This document shows, one piece after another, positions 24,760 through 37,301 of a stretch of DNA of 64,000 nucleotides. This stretch comes from Rodentolepis nana (lineage: Eukaryota; Platyhelminthes; Cestoda; Cyclophyllidea; Hymenolepididae), in contig UZAE01012080.1 in assembly GCA_900617975.1 (NCBI GenBank), positions 1 to 64,000 on the forward strand, written 5' to 3'. The stretch's first letter is position 1. Each line of letters starts with the position of its first letter. The notes under the pieces are model-generated. The model was not told the origin of the DNA. It saw only the letters and a program-made list of their open reading frames with translations, and did not search any database. Both the position numbers and the translations under genes were made by a program.

Positions 24760-27700
24760 ATGTCTAAAAAGAGTTTAAATTCACTAAAAGTACCTAAAAA
24801 GGCAGCAAAAGAATGTAAGTCAGCAATCTACGTGCAATCATTACAAATAACTTCATATGCATACTTATCTTTTAATTTTCTACAGCTACCTTAGAGCCAG
24901 TTGAAATTGATTCCAATGATTTTACGGAAGAAATTGGTGTGCATTTGCAAGATACCTATCGATTTCGAAAGCTTGCAAATGAAGCCATCAAGATTGAAAG
25001 TGCCTGGCTTATCCACAATCGTAGCTTAGATGAAGAATTTGTAAAAGCAAGAAAACGGATGCAAATTGGAGATTCTCTAAATCAATCAAAGCCAGTTAAT
25101 GTTTCTTCCTTTTATGGCTTCTTATTTTCCAAAAGTTGGAAGGTTGTTATATCAATTGCAAATAACGGTTTGAAAGCTGGTAACGTTCAATATACACGTC
25201 TTGGAAAACCCGAGAATGGTAAGCAAACCGTCGAGTTAGATTAATTCCCAGTAGTGTTTCTCATAAAGCTAAATCTGTTTATTTATATCAAATTTTTACA
25301 TAAAACTTCTTGGTCCCAAATCTTACCTCAACAGTTTGCATCTTGACCACGAAATTTTAAATTAACAAAATTATTAATGAATGGAGCTAGCCGTGCTTGC
25401 TTCAAAATATCACTCGGAATAAAATTAATATTAATATATTTTTGTCCCTCGAATTTTCCCAAAATCTTTTCGAGGAGTATTTTACCACAAAACGCCTGTT
25501 ATTCTCTCACAAAATCCCACATCCTTTCATCATAACCAACATGACCAATGTGTTTACCTAATGCCTAATTGCATGTCAATCAATCTTTTTTGTTATCCAC
25601 GTGACCCCAGATTTCATTGAGTCAAAATTGGCAAAAGATTTGCGCGTCTTTCATTATAAAACTAGTTGGGGCTAAATTAGTATTCCAATCAATTACTGTC
25701 GTTCACAATTTGCAAGTATATTAGTTATTAACTCGGTATTTTATCGTAATATGTGTGACTACAATGTTCCTTCAAATTTTTAACATAATAATTAGATAAA
25801 TTTATAGTTTTCTATTAGCTCATCGAGATTTCACAAGAATAACCCTCTGTGATGTTTTGAAAAGTTATGATTCGCAATTATGTAATATTTCCTTGCTAGG
25901 AGTTGTTTTAAGCCAGTGTGCTGATATCGGACTTGCCCATCTTTCCTACTCACAGTCCCGAGGGGATGAATCGTACTATGCGGATGAATTGGAAGCGGAA
26001 TCCGATTCGACTTGTTTCTATATAATTCTAGTCCGGTGGTTAAAGAGCAAAGTTTACATTGTCTCACTGAACTCAGAATCGGAGGAGCATAATCTGGATC
26101 CCCAACCTAATCACACTTGTCATATGACAAAGTGGAGCCGTATGGATCCTCTTGATCCAAACAAACTCTCCCTGTCGGACGTCTTTCATTATAACCAAGT
26201 AAGCGATACTAATTAAGTTAATCTGTGTCTGAAGCTGTGACGCACGTGAATTCGTGCTGTCATTAATGCTATTTTCATCACCTTCGTATGTAATGAATTA
26301 ATTGATTTATATCTTATTATTCTCCTTAAGGTCTACCTATACGAATACAATGACGACTTTGAATTAAAAACAAGTCTTGATCATGTTGTGCCTTTTGCTG
26401 TGATCAAGTGCCAGTGGAACATAACCCCGGAAATTGTGTCTACGTTCAACACTTTAAATGATGGCCTCATTTTAATTTCATGTCCAAAGAAAAACGTGAG
26501 CAATCCGAAAAAGTCCCTTCTTGGTTCACCCCCGTCTTCTTTCAAGATTCCCGTTTGTGAAAGCAGTGTCCCAAATGCTGATAAAGTGGTAAGTTTGTAA
26601 TTTCTTTACTTTACCATCCTAAATTTATTTTCAATCGTATTATCTGGTTAAATTATACAATTACCGTAATCATTGACACCGAAATCAAAGGTTCGACTAA
26701 ACGCAGTGTATTTACAGATTCTAATACAAATGCTAGCGTTGAAACGTGAGTATGTGAAGTCATTGACGTAAAATTTTGACACACCTACAGGAATGTTAGT
26801 TTGATGTTATCATTTCTGCAAACTTTGACTATGCCGTTACTATTTTTAATGGTTTAAAGTCTATTTTCTGCTATTATGATCTATGAATTAGAACAGTAGT
26901 GTTTACTTGGACTTGGAGAGAAAGTAGATAGAAGTACATCTACTAGAGGACTTTTTATGAACTCAACTTAAACTATGGATATTAAAGACTTTTTTCATTT
27001 GGTTGGTGTTTGGGGGTCGAAACAGTGCTTGACTACTAGTAGTTTTATTCCTGACTGTCAAGCAGTCAAGAACGACGTTCTTCTGCCTATTGATAAGGGC
27101 TGTAAGATGCATGTTACAAATAAGCCATTATTAAAGCAAGTTGCTATAATAGCGCTTAGCAATCCACAATATTTCTGTAGACAAGACCCGTTGTGTGTGT
27201 GAGAAAAGGACCATCTTGCTACAATGCTCACTTGCATGTTTCGGCATGTGACTTTCTCAGCTTTTCTCATTGTACTACGCTTTGTGTAAAGGCGTGCGTA
27301 CACTTACCATGTTGACTTGCTTAGTTGCCTGCTTGATCTACTTTCAATTGCAACGTGTCTTCTGACTCACCGGGTAACGATCATTCCAGAAACCCAGGGG
27401 ATTGCTTATCACGAAACAAAACAGGGACTCTTCAGCTTTTAGGTTTTTTGTTGCTGTCCTTTCGTTTACATCTTAGTATGCCTTGGTATAGCGTAGATAA
27501 ATCTTACTCAGGCGTCATTTTTCCCACTTCTAAAGTCATCATATCAGCATATTATCGGGTAATAAATGTGAGAAAAAGAAACAACTACCTCGTAAGTAAA
27601 CCGCGGTAAAAATTCTTAAGAAAGATGATAAATAGAACTGAGAACACTTTAGGACTCCGACAAATTTAAACTGTCCAATAATTAAATTAGTAATTTTATT

Positions 27701-30700
27701 TTTCAGACACACTAGTGACTAAAAGTTTTGTCACTTAACGGTGGAAATGCCCATTTAGATTCCAACTAATGTCTATTTCCCAATCCAATTTTGGGCACTG
27801 GATAATAAGTGTCTTAAAATATCTCTGGTGTCGTCAATTTCATTGATACGTTTAAGCCTGCATTGGTTCAACGCTATCATATCCTGGGCATAACCAGCAG
27901 TGGCATTTTCTTGTCTTGATCAGAGTAATCCTTTAGGACAGCAATTGGCAATGATCATGGATTTTCAGTCTAATGTCTTTAATCTTTAGCTCAAAAGAGG
28001 TCGTCACGTATCTGCTCTATTTGCATCACCCGCGACTCCCTCGTATTCATTTGGAACTGTACCAACAGTACCAGAAACGGCAACAGATTATCCCAAATAT
28101 CCCATCCGCAGAAGAGTCAAGCATGTTCCCTTGCCAATCAGCCCCTCCGATCCTCTTATAGCAAGTGGTCGGGCTAGGCTGGCTGCTTTGGAGAAGAGGC
28201 CAATCAATTTCCCCACTCCGAACGGGAATGTTCCCTCTTCGAGCATTGTAAATACGTGTTATCTTGTTTGGCCGGTTTCACACCAACTAGGCCACTCTGA
28301 TGGTGCGGCTATCAACAGTTGGCAATTCCCTGTGGATATTTTGTCTTTCTATGGACCAACGGCTGGGATATTTGAGGGCCTGCAAGTCTATTTGCTTTTG
28401 TTTGCTTGCCTAGGATCTAAATACTTTTCTAGATGTGCTTTGCACGTTGGTGTCTATCATAACCTAAACTAATATATGTATTTATACTCAAGGGATATTG
28501 TCGCTTATTTTCAATCGGTGGTATCCTCATGTGGTAATTGATTGCTAGAGATCAGTGATTGGCATTAATTTCTGTCTAGTCTTGGGTCATAAGATCGATG
28601 CTCATGGCTGCATACTCATTGATTTTATAGACCGCCCACAGTGGCTAATTCTTTCCAAAAATTGGAGGGGGGGGGGGGGTTTGTTGAATGTGAGGTTCCC
28701 ATTATTACTAACTCCAAGGTAGCCTATTTACTCAAGTCGAGACTTTCTAAAGCATCTAGAAAGTTTCGTCCTTCGTTTTGAAAGTTATCGTGGGTGACCA
28801 CTTGGCTCCTTTTACCAGACATTGTTATCTCTTTCGTATGTATCCACGTATTGGCCACCAATCCAACCTCTATTTCTTCCTTATTCTTTCACAATTGCGC
28901 AGCACACCAGTAGGCTTAATTCAGCTTTTTGTGCTCTGACTTTTGAAGTTTTTTCTAGCATCTTGTCTTTTAGAAAGATCTAAATCGAGCAGACTTTTCA
29001 GGTAGCCTTATCATAGTAAACAGCCAATTTACTCCAACATCTGCATTCAGAAAAAACTAAAGCGTCGATAGCTGCTGATCAATAGCATGGCAGTTATTTC
29101 ACTAATATTCGATTTAGTTACGTGTTTTCACTTTTTAAAATATTTTTTTAAAATTGATAATAGGTTTAAGATTATCGTACTGATGCAAAACATAATTTTC
29201 GTTTGTGATTCTCATTTTCCTTTTTTAGTTTGTTTCCTCGGCTTGTAATCTCAGATTTGATCTCCTTTTCCCATTTGCATCACGAGTTGGCAGGTATCCG
29301 AGATCCGATCACCTCTCCACTCGATCCAACCGTTAGTTCTGATGTTCGGGATCCAAGGAGACTGAGAGAACAGCTTTCGAATCCTGCCCCACAACCCCCG
29401 CCCTCTTGTCTTCCCTACGTTCGTATTGATTGCCTCCGAGAATGGACAGTGCCGAATAAGGAGAATGTTGAGAATGTTTCCCGCGAAACGCCTGGTCAGT
29501 TTGCAGGATATAAGGGAAATTACTTCCTTCTTTCTTTGCCAGAAGACTACAGACAACAGGAACCAATAATCAAATTGTTTGATACATTAAAAATGAGGGA
29601 ATTGGTGAGTAACATTTTTTACATTTGTTTCCTATTGGTTAGGTTAGTAGGTTTGTTTGTTTTTTTCACAGGCCTGCCTTATCAAAATGCCTTGCCAAAC
29701 AACTGCGGTTTTGTACATATTTCCGGATTCCGAATTCTCAAAGTCTATAGGTAAGTCATGAATTTATTTATACAGCAAACGTTTTTCATTGTTTATGCTA
29801 CTTTCAAGTTAAACAATGTTGTGTGATACTCTCTTTATAGTTCATAATTGGGTTGTATCCTTGTGTTTCTTCTAAATACTGAATATGCACTCTTAAGGTT
29901 ATTTAGCAGACACACTACTGAGCATAGCGGTTATCTTAAAGTGCATAGTTTCATAGACAATATCATCGAATTTTTTGCACCTTTCTGAGACTGGACAATA
30001 TATCCCTAATAGAGCACATTTCAATCAGACCGCATAGTTCTGTGGTTGATAAATGCATGTTGACTTGACATGGGGAAACTTAGTCATACTCGTATCGTCT
30101 TGTTCACAAAGATAGTTAATCATGACGTCAGACGCCATAATTATAGTTGCAAAATTCTTGTTTAGCAATACATTCGGAGGTCTTTGTCATTTGTCAAAAC
30201 ATAAATGAACCTGCCAAAATGAAAATAACTTTCTTTTTGGGGTTATTGCCTTCTTTAGGTTGTCTGATTTTTACTTAGAGGGTTCAGTTTGTTGACATAA
30301 AAAATTTGAGCATTATAAAGTCAAAATTTCAATGTCCAGTTTGTTGAGCCCTGACTAGAACGTTTGGACCCTAAATTTTGTGCATCGTTTTCCCGCTTGT
30401 TTACACTCTCGTAATGAATAACAGGTTAATCGGTGGATTATAGTGACAATCCCATTCCCTGTCTCCATATTAACCGAACCATCACTGCTACTGTTCTCTC
30501 ATCTTGCGTAGGTATACCAAGGCTAATTGATCCCGAGGCCACTTCTTTTCATGGAATACTACTTCTACCTCATTCTCTTTTTCAAACTCCAATTGAAAAT
30601 TCCGTATGTCCTCATATTAACTGCTCTGAAAGGGAAGAACCAAATGGTGCGTCTTACATTACTATATCAATGCACACTTCAACCTGATTATTTCCTTAAG

Positions 30701-32080
30701 AGTGCTTTCTTTTTAGCCCAATGGAGTATTCTTACTACCCAGTTCGTATCGGGTTTGCCGAATGGAGGCGAAAACTATCGTCAGAAGAGTCAAGGAAATT
30801 CAGCTAATGCAGGTGCTGATTGCAATATGGATGGCCTCATTGATGTGGATGACCCGTTCAATTTCACACCAATGAGTCCACAGGAAGCTTTAGATTCCTT
30901 TGAGGAAGGTGAAGTTACTGAAGTTCTCCCAATCCCTGGTGCACCAGTTTGTGGAAATTCTGGCGATTCCTCTGCCGCTTCTTGTGATATGGAATTAGAG
31001 ACTTCAATTGATTCTAACATCCCTATCTCTCCTGTAAAATCATCCTCCCACTGTTTCAGTGCGGATGCTGCTGAAATTCCCGTTCCAGAAATTCCTGTTC
31101 AAGTCAGCCATCAATTCCTTCTTCCTAATGCTGTTGACTCTGATTATAACGCTTGGATTAGGCAGAGGAAGGAACAGGAGAAGGTTCATGAGTCATCTTT
31201 AGATGTTCGTAGCTGTGAATACTTCAGTCCAGAGAGTCCTGAGCAAGTTATTGATCTTGGAGTTATGCCCTCTACACAAAAATCTTTTAGATCTCGAAAT
31301 CAATTTTCCTCCACACGTAAACGTTCACCCAAAGAGGAAGAAGAAGGAGAGATTGTTGATGATGAGGAGGAATCAGATTCCTCAATTGAAAAATATCGCT
31401 CATCTCATCGCCACAACTATAACGACAGCAAATTCCGAAAAGATAATTCGAGGGATCGGACATATTCAAGACGAAGGCGTTCGCCGCGGTCACCATCTCC
31501 GATACATAGAAAACGTTCTAGATTTTCACCACAACCCCCTCTGCCACGTCGTAGGTCGCCCCCACCTTCTAAAAAACGGGATCGGCATTTGTCTGATGTG
31601 GACTATCGAACAACAATATGTCGTCCAGAGAAAAGTTCGGTTAGTCCGAGACATTCGCGGTCGAAACCGGTTGAGAAGGATATGGACTATAGAGGATATG
31701 ATGTATACGTACCGAAATATACAGAACAATCCAAGGTACTTCCACCAATGAAAGTTTTCGATTATAGCAGTAAAAATTCTCTTCTTGGAAGTGGTGATGG
31801 GCGAGGAAGATATATGGGTCGTAATGAGAGGGGAAATTCAACAAGTGTGCATAGCCGGTTCCACACTAGAGATTCCACGTCATCACCACCACTTCATCCT
31901 TCGTCTCATCGACCTAAATGCTTGATTGATCGTGTTCCACAACTTCCGCCTACTTCTTCTCTTTTACCCTCAAATGTACAGCGTCATCCCTATTCGTCGT
32001 ATAACCTGAATTCAGCACCTAATTCATCCCTTAGAAGGGGAAGGGGTCATGTATTAACAGCAAGACATTATATAAATTAA
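24760..32080 (+). CDS. TASOR: TASOR-like protein (HUSH complex scaffold family) with RS-rich C-terminus
   Basis: Predicted nuclear protein related to TASOR, the scaffold of the vertebrate HUSH chromatin-silencing complex. Exons are 24760-24814, 24886-25218, 25900-26198, 26331-26588, 27990-28247, about 29229-29604, 29672-29750, 30512-30646 and 30717-32080, roughly 1,050 aa. The N-terminal pseudo-PARP (DUF3715) region is recognisable from FRKLANEAIKIESAWLIHN. It continues through ANNGLKAGNVQYTRLGKPEN, GVVLSQCADIG, TCHMTKW, QVYLYEYNDD and PFAVIKCQW, in the family order. A downstream region (MPCQTTAVLYIFPDSEFSK, then a leucine-rich strand) fits the SPOC-like domain. The last exon is disordered, acidic then Arg/Ser-rich (GEIVDDEEESD; RRRRSPRSPSP). 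The acceptor at 25900 was chosen because it restores the conserved GVxLS junction; an in-frame acceptor near 25820 is possible. The join 28247 to 29229 is off phase, so an exon is missing or a boundary is wrong there. Confidence 0.8.
26589..27989. other. Intron of the TASOR-like gene
   Basis: About 1.4 kb with no supported exon or repeat. Short open frames at 26975-27202 and 27355-27609 show no homology. Confidence 0.5.
28667..28679 (+). repeat. 13-G homopolymer
   Basis: Mononucleotide G run inside an intron of the TASOR-like gene. Confidence 0.9.
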
Positions 32081-32452
32081 TGAAATTGCAGTGTGTAAAT
32101 AGTAGTTTACCCACGATTTCCCCATTTCGTGTACAAAATTAACAGCCGAATTTTCACAGCTTTGCGAAAAAAAGGTTTGCGCAAACGTACTCAAGTAGTG
32201 TATGGAACGCTATTTTATTCTATTCATACAGTTATTATAAATATACATTTATATTGGAAATATTGTAGCAAATTGGTCTTTTATCCGAAATTGGGATTGT
32301 TCGAACTGTAAATTCAAAACTAACGAATGGCAATATTTATACAATTCAATAACTAAATGTTTTTGAACTTTTGTGCTAATTACATTTACAGATTGTGGAC
32401 GCTTTGTAGCGCAAGCCTGTCTTTAAGTTTTAGTAACTTTATCTGTGCTACT

Positions 32453-32563
32453 AATAAATCTTTAAGTAGAATATTAAAAATATTTTTTTGTTGGATATGG
32501 ATTTGTGATATGCACAAATAATTGAAATGCTAATCTTTAATAAACTGTTCATATTGAAATAAA
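32453..32563 (+). terminator. Polyadenylation signals of the TASOR-like gene
   Basis: Three AATAAA hexamers (32453-32458, 32539-32544 and 32558-32563) follow the stop codon at 32080 by about 370-480 nt, consistent with a short 3' UTR. Confidence 0.5.
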
Positions 32564-35250
32564 AATCGGCTTGGATTTAATCTGATTGTATTGCTGTTAT
32601 AGGCTCGATGAGCACAGATGCCCGTTAATGGTAGCTATTTAATTTACCTTGGTTTATAGAAAGCACTATAAACCCCGGTTTGTTCTTGAAATCTTTTCCT
32701 TTTCAATTGGCACATGCTGAGAATTCGCATATGCAATGGAGTCGTGTCTTTGTAAATTCTTGTTGCACACCTGTCACGTAACAAGTTACGTTGCTGCTCA
32801 TTGCTTTACCTAAACTTAGCGCAGTATGTATGATTGGTTTTTTTGGCTCTCCTAATAGTGGGCCAAATTGTGGAATTCTCTACCCATTTTGCTTAATATT
32901 TGGGAGTTAATTTAATAACCATATTTAGGATGAGTTCGTTGCGTCAGCATATCAAGCAAATCTCACTTTGCCTGGTTACACACTTTCTATCGGCATGAGG
33001 TTATTTTCGCTTATTTTGAAGAAAGAATAGAATTAAAAGCTGTCTGGGGAGGTGTATCTTAGGTTTCTAGTCGTATAAATGCAGTTATACGGCAAATTAA
33101 GAATTAGTCTTAAGGCAGCTAATTATATAATAGAAAGTAACGTTGTGATAGGGAGTGTCTCCCACTATGTAAAGAATCATTCATCATTGGAACGTTTTGG
33201 GACAAAATGCAAATGTTTGACTAATTTTATCATTTATGCGCATACTAAATTACCTAGTCAGCACCATTAACTGGATATATTGCGGAAGCATTCCAGTTGG
33301 CACCAAATTTTTATCCAATCAGACATCTAGAAGAGAAAAGTACTGAACTAAGCTATTTATATGACTATAAAGCAATTGGTTTTAGCATTAAGCGAAATGG
33401 CGTCTAACAAGGGTGGCTACATGGTATCTGTTAAATAAATTGAGAAGGAGATCGTAATAACCTTTGTAGGAATCAGACCTACAAAGTCGCTATATAGAAC
33501 TGAATAAAGTAATCAATACGCACACCTGGTTCACATCTAACTTGCCACCAAGTTTTGCAAGCCCACTGCAGATTCCTATCTATTCACAAAATCCTAGGCT
33601 TTCTAGCGGTGAGTGCTAAGATGCCACTTCATTTGGCATCTATGGGAGCCAATATTATAATTATTAATACTCGAGAGAAAGGAAAATGAAATTTGTACTT
33701 TTAATTTTGGAAAATCGTTTAGCAGTATTGGCAAAATAGTGCAGTAAGGGGTGAAACAAGAGGGTGTATATATAATATACCAAGAACCTTAAAATACAGA
33801 AATTTGGATCCTTAGAGTACCCTGTAGCGGGTTGATGCAATAATAGGCCTTCACCTATGCTCAATAATCTCTATGGCAAGTTCTCCTAGTTTGGAATAGT
33901 TCTTGGGACTATCTGGCCAACCACAAAGCAATAGAGAAAACAGACGCATGGAGAGGAATACGTTTATTTTGGCTGTTTCAACAGACAGACCTAAATAATT
34001 AGAATACAATGAAGGATCTATTAGACGATGTAGGGACTATTAATTGGTGACTGGCTGAGGGGTCCCTTAGCCCAGGTCCCACTTAATCTCTACGCGACAT
34101 CTTTGAGTCTAACCGAGTGCGCATGCAATTTCTTTGTATAGCCAAGACGGCACGTTGTGCACTCCACAACCAATAGCTCAAAGTTTACCACCCCTCATGA
34201 TTTGATCCCAAAATGAGCTAAGTTTCGCAATGCTAAGAACATAGTGTCACTAAAAGGAGAAATTCCAAAGTAGCTAATCGGCCAATTGAAAATTAAAATT
34301 CAGACTTTAGACTGTGAACATCACTTTGGAGGTCAGTCTTGCCACCTTAGTCAAGTCTCATACCACATCACATTTTGTACCCAGACTACAATCCTATGTG
34401 CATCTACCTAGTACATGTTTCCGCGCGCTTAAAGGTCTTCTCTCAACCATTTGAGCCATCCCTCTGTTTACCATAAAAATATCCAACAAACAACCCCCTT
34501 CTTGGATACTTGTTGTGAAATGAGTATCGAAAGAAATCAAAGGAATGATTACACAGATGGACTCTAGTTTCTTATATAAGAGACTATCGGAAACTGATCT
34601 ATGAAACCCCCACTTGTCATTATCCCTACTATACCCGAATATAGGGAAGATCAAAACGGATTCCAATTAACACTAAGTTATTCACTCGAACATTCAGTCG
34701 AAAATATGGCATAAAATTAAACGCAGAATTAAAAGTAAAATTCGCATCGAAGGTAACATCGGCAAATCGGCAGCAAATAAATTTAGAATTACATTTAACG
34801 TTAAAATGTAAGGACTATTCCTGACAGTACCACCCAATGTTCTATCAAAGAAACCCATAAAAATCAACTCTTCAGTTGATTTTGAAATAAATCACACATT
34901 ATCACAAAAGAGTCTATAATGACAACTGAAAATATAACACAAAAACTTCGAAAAAATACTAAAATAATTATTGGGGGGGGGGGGGGGAGGATAACAAATA
35001 GAGAAATGCATAAGTTTTATCTAAATTACAGCAGAAAATGAAAGGCTAAAGCATAATAAGATCAAATAATATAAGATGATAACGATCATTTAGATAAGCA
35101 AAATAACAGAACAGGCTAGATTCCATACGGTTTAAGGATAAATTTCGAATCAACTCTATTCCTTATGAAATAGTAAAATATAACAAGGTCTGATTACGAC
35201 ATAATGACAAATCACATATAAGAATAGATTAATAAAAGTGTAATTCGAAG
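32564..35250. other. Intergenic region between convergent genes
   Basis: No gene or known repeat member recognised. It contains a 15-G run at 34973-34987, the longest homopolymer G tract in the window. Confidence 0.4.
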
Positions 35251-35718
35251 TTACAAATCAATAGCAGATTCGATTTGCTTTACGGGACCCGATGTTCGAT
35301 ATCGCAGGTGATTAAGAATAGTAGTAACAAGGAAAAGTATGAGAAGAATAACGTTCAATCCACAAATGATTGAAAAATCTAGGGTATAAATTGGCATTAT
35401 AAAAGCTTTAAGAGTTCCAATGCATGAAATGCCAGAAGAGCCTGAACAGGTATATTCACCGGAATCTGCTACCGTAACATTAAAAATCCATAGTGATCCA
35501 TTGATAATTTGAAATCGCCGGTCCTTAGAATCCATCCCAAGCGATAGTGTTTCATTACCAGGTAACGTCCACGTTACCTCAGAACCTGAGATAGAAGGGC
35601 AGAAAAAGGATACATTCTTTGAAACTTCAGTTTCTACTTTAATATTTTCAACAATCAAATCACATTTTCCCAAAGTTAAATAGAGGAAAACATGAAAGAC
35701 GAAAACACAGAAACACAT
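35251..35718 (-). CDS. Small single-pass membrane protein with one immunoglobulin domain
   Basis: An intronless frame of 155 aa starting at the ATG at 35718. Residues 1-18 form a hydrophobic signal peptide. Residues about 25-105 look like one Ig fold: C40 and W50, then the DSGEYTC motif with D85, G87, Y89 and C91. Two extra Cys (C19, C99) may add a bridge. N-glycosylation sequons occur at N35, N55, N73 and N80, all on the outer side. Residues about 111-135 form a transmembrane helix, followed by a short basic tail of about 20 residues. This is the layout of a cell-surface adhesion or receptor-type protein exposed on the tegument or another membrane. No specific family member is recognised. 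Upstream exons cannot be excluded, but the signal peptide argues that this is complete. Confidence 0.7.
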   Translation of the reverse strand: MCFCVFVFHVFLYLTLGKCDLIVENIKVETEVSKNVSFFCPSISGSEVTWTLPGNETLSLGMDSKDRRFQIINGSLWIFNVTVADSGEYTCSGSSGISCIGTLKAFIMPIYTLDFSIICGLNVILLILFLVTTILNHLRYRTSGPVKQIESAIDL

Positions 35719-37301
35719 CACTGGTAAGAGAGGAAAATATTCAAGCGAACAACGCGGCTGCGGGGAAAACCGTGAAAAAGAAATAAAATCGTGATTTATT
35801 TATTTTCCAAAAATGTAAAGAATTTAACACCTTTTGTTTCTTTATCATTTCAGAAATTATAAGTACTATATTCAAGAATGTAAGGCAACATTTAAAATGT
35901 TATATTATTCTTTTATCAAATGACTGATTAAAAATCGTGAATTCGGCAAATACCTGTCTAACTTTAAGGAAGGGGTCACAAAAATATTACAATAGCCCCC
36001 CCAAAGTTGGCATTAACCGACGGAAACTTCGTTGATAGCATAATTTGCAAATGGGAAGCAAAAGGGTGAATGACATTTAAAAGTTAAATGGACGCACTCG
36101 CAGATTAATAGCTCGGGTTTGGTTTCCTGTAATAAAAAGTACGAAAGAATAATTCAAGTCACAAATGGCACTATAAATATTTAATAGTAGTGTTTAGCCT
36201 GCCCTGACCCAATCCTCTTAATAAAACATTAATTAAAAAATAAATAAGCAAAACCATTGCTATCCGAGTGCGATATTTAGCTTCCCTACAGGCATCTAAG
36301 CTTTCTATACTATAATTTCAACATTGAGATTTCAATCACAATGTCTTTAAATCGTTTCTCATTATTTTATACTGATAATAACGAAACACTTTTTTCTTTT
36401 GCTTTCTTATTTAAGGTAAATCTGTAGAAAATAGATAATAGGATCCCTAGGTGCAGATTTCAATAATGTGTAGTGTTAGAATAAGTGAATTAGAACGCGT
36501 TGCTTTTGGAAAGGACCTTAAAAATATACCGACTTGTTAGATATGTTTGCTAAATTATATATATTTTTCTAATCTCGATATCCACCAGTATATGATTTTT
36601 TTCGCCACGTGATGGGGAGTACCTCTAAGGCTATATATGCGTATACTCAATTTAGAATTAAGGCTTAGCTTATCTAGTATGCGGTAGCTAGGAATCTTCT
36701 AAGATGAAGTGATTTCTATTATTTGATATGGAACCAGTTAATCTAAAACATGAAACATGATGGCAATATCAATTAATTGCATTGAGGCAAATAATATTGA
36801 TTTTAGGTCAACATTATTAATCAAAATAAGCCAGGAATTTCAAAATGTGGTGTAACCCGATAGTTGTTTTAAAAAGAGAAATTAAGTTGGTATTCTATTT
36901 TCTAATTTGAAAGATAAAATGAGATGAATGGTGTTTTGCAATCAAAATCATTGTTACTTTATTTACCGCACGATGCGACTTTTAAATTTATAGTGTTGAT
37001 ACAAGTAGATTGACATTTTATTGACAAACGACTTTGCAAGCAGAATTGAGAAAATCATGTTATAATTTGTAATATTTTTTGGTCAAGAATAAATATAACA
37101 ACGGATGTTTTACGAAAACTTTAAAATCATAGAAAGAAATTTATAGTATAAATCAAAATTGTAAAGGTAATAGCTTTTGCAATCGTTTAGTTTTAACTAA
37201 CTAAAAGCTAAACTAAGTAAATTGCGCGTTCTACGGCCTACTATATTGATATAACGCGTTTTGTAATGCTAGAACCCATTTTGTGATTTTATGTGGCAAA
37301 C
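35719..37301. other. Intergenic region between divergent genes
   Basis: Lies between the starts of the Ig-domain gene (minus) and ULK4 (plus), so it should contain both promoters. AT-rich, no repeat or RNA gene recognised. Confidence 0.4.

Noticed and set aside
26690..26705. GGTTCGACTAA resembling a tRNA B box
   Set aside because: No matching T-stem, anticodon arm or acceptor stem could be drawn around it.
31203..31751. 182-codon frame overlapping the TASOR-like last exon
   Set aside because: Alternative frame of a low-complexity RS-rich exon; it has no acceptor of matching phase or recognisable motifs.
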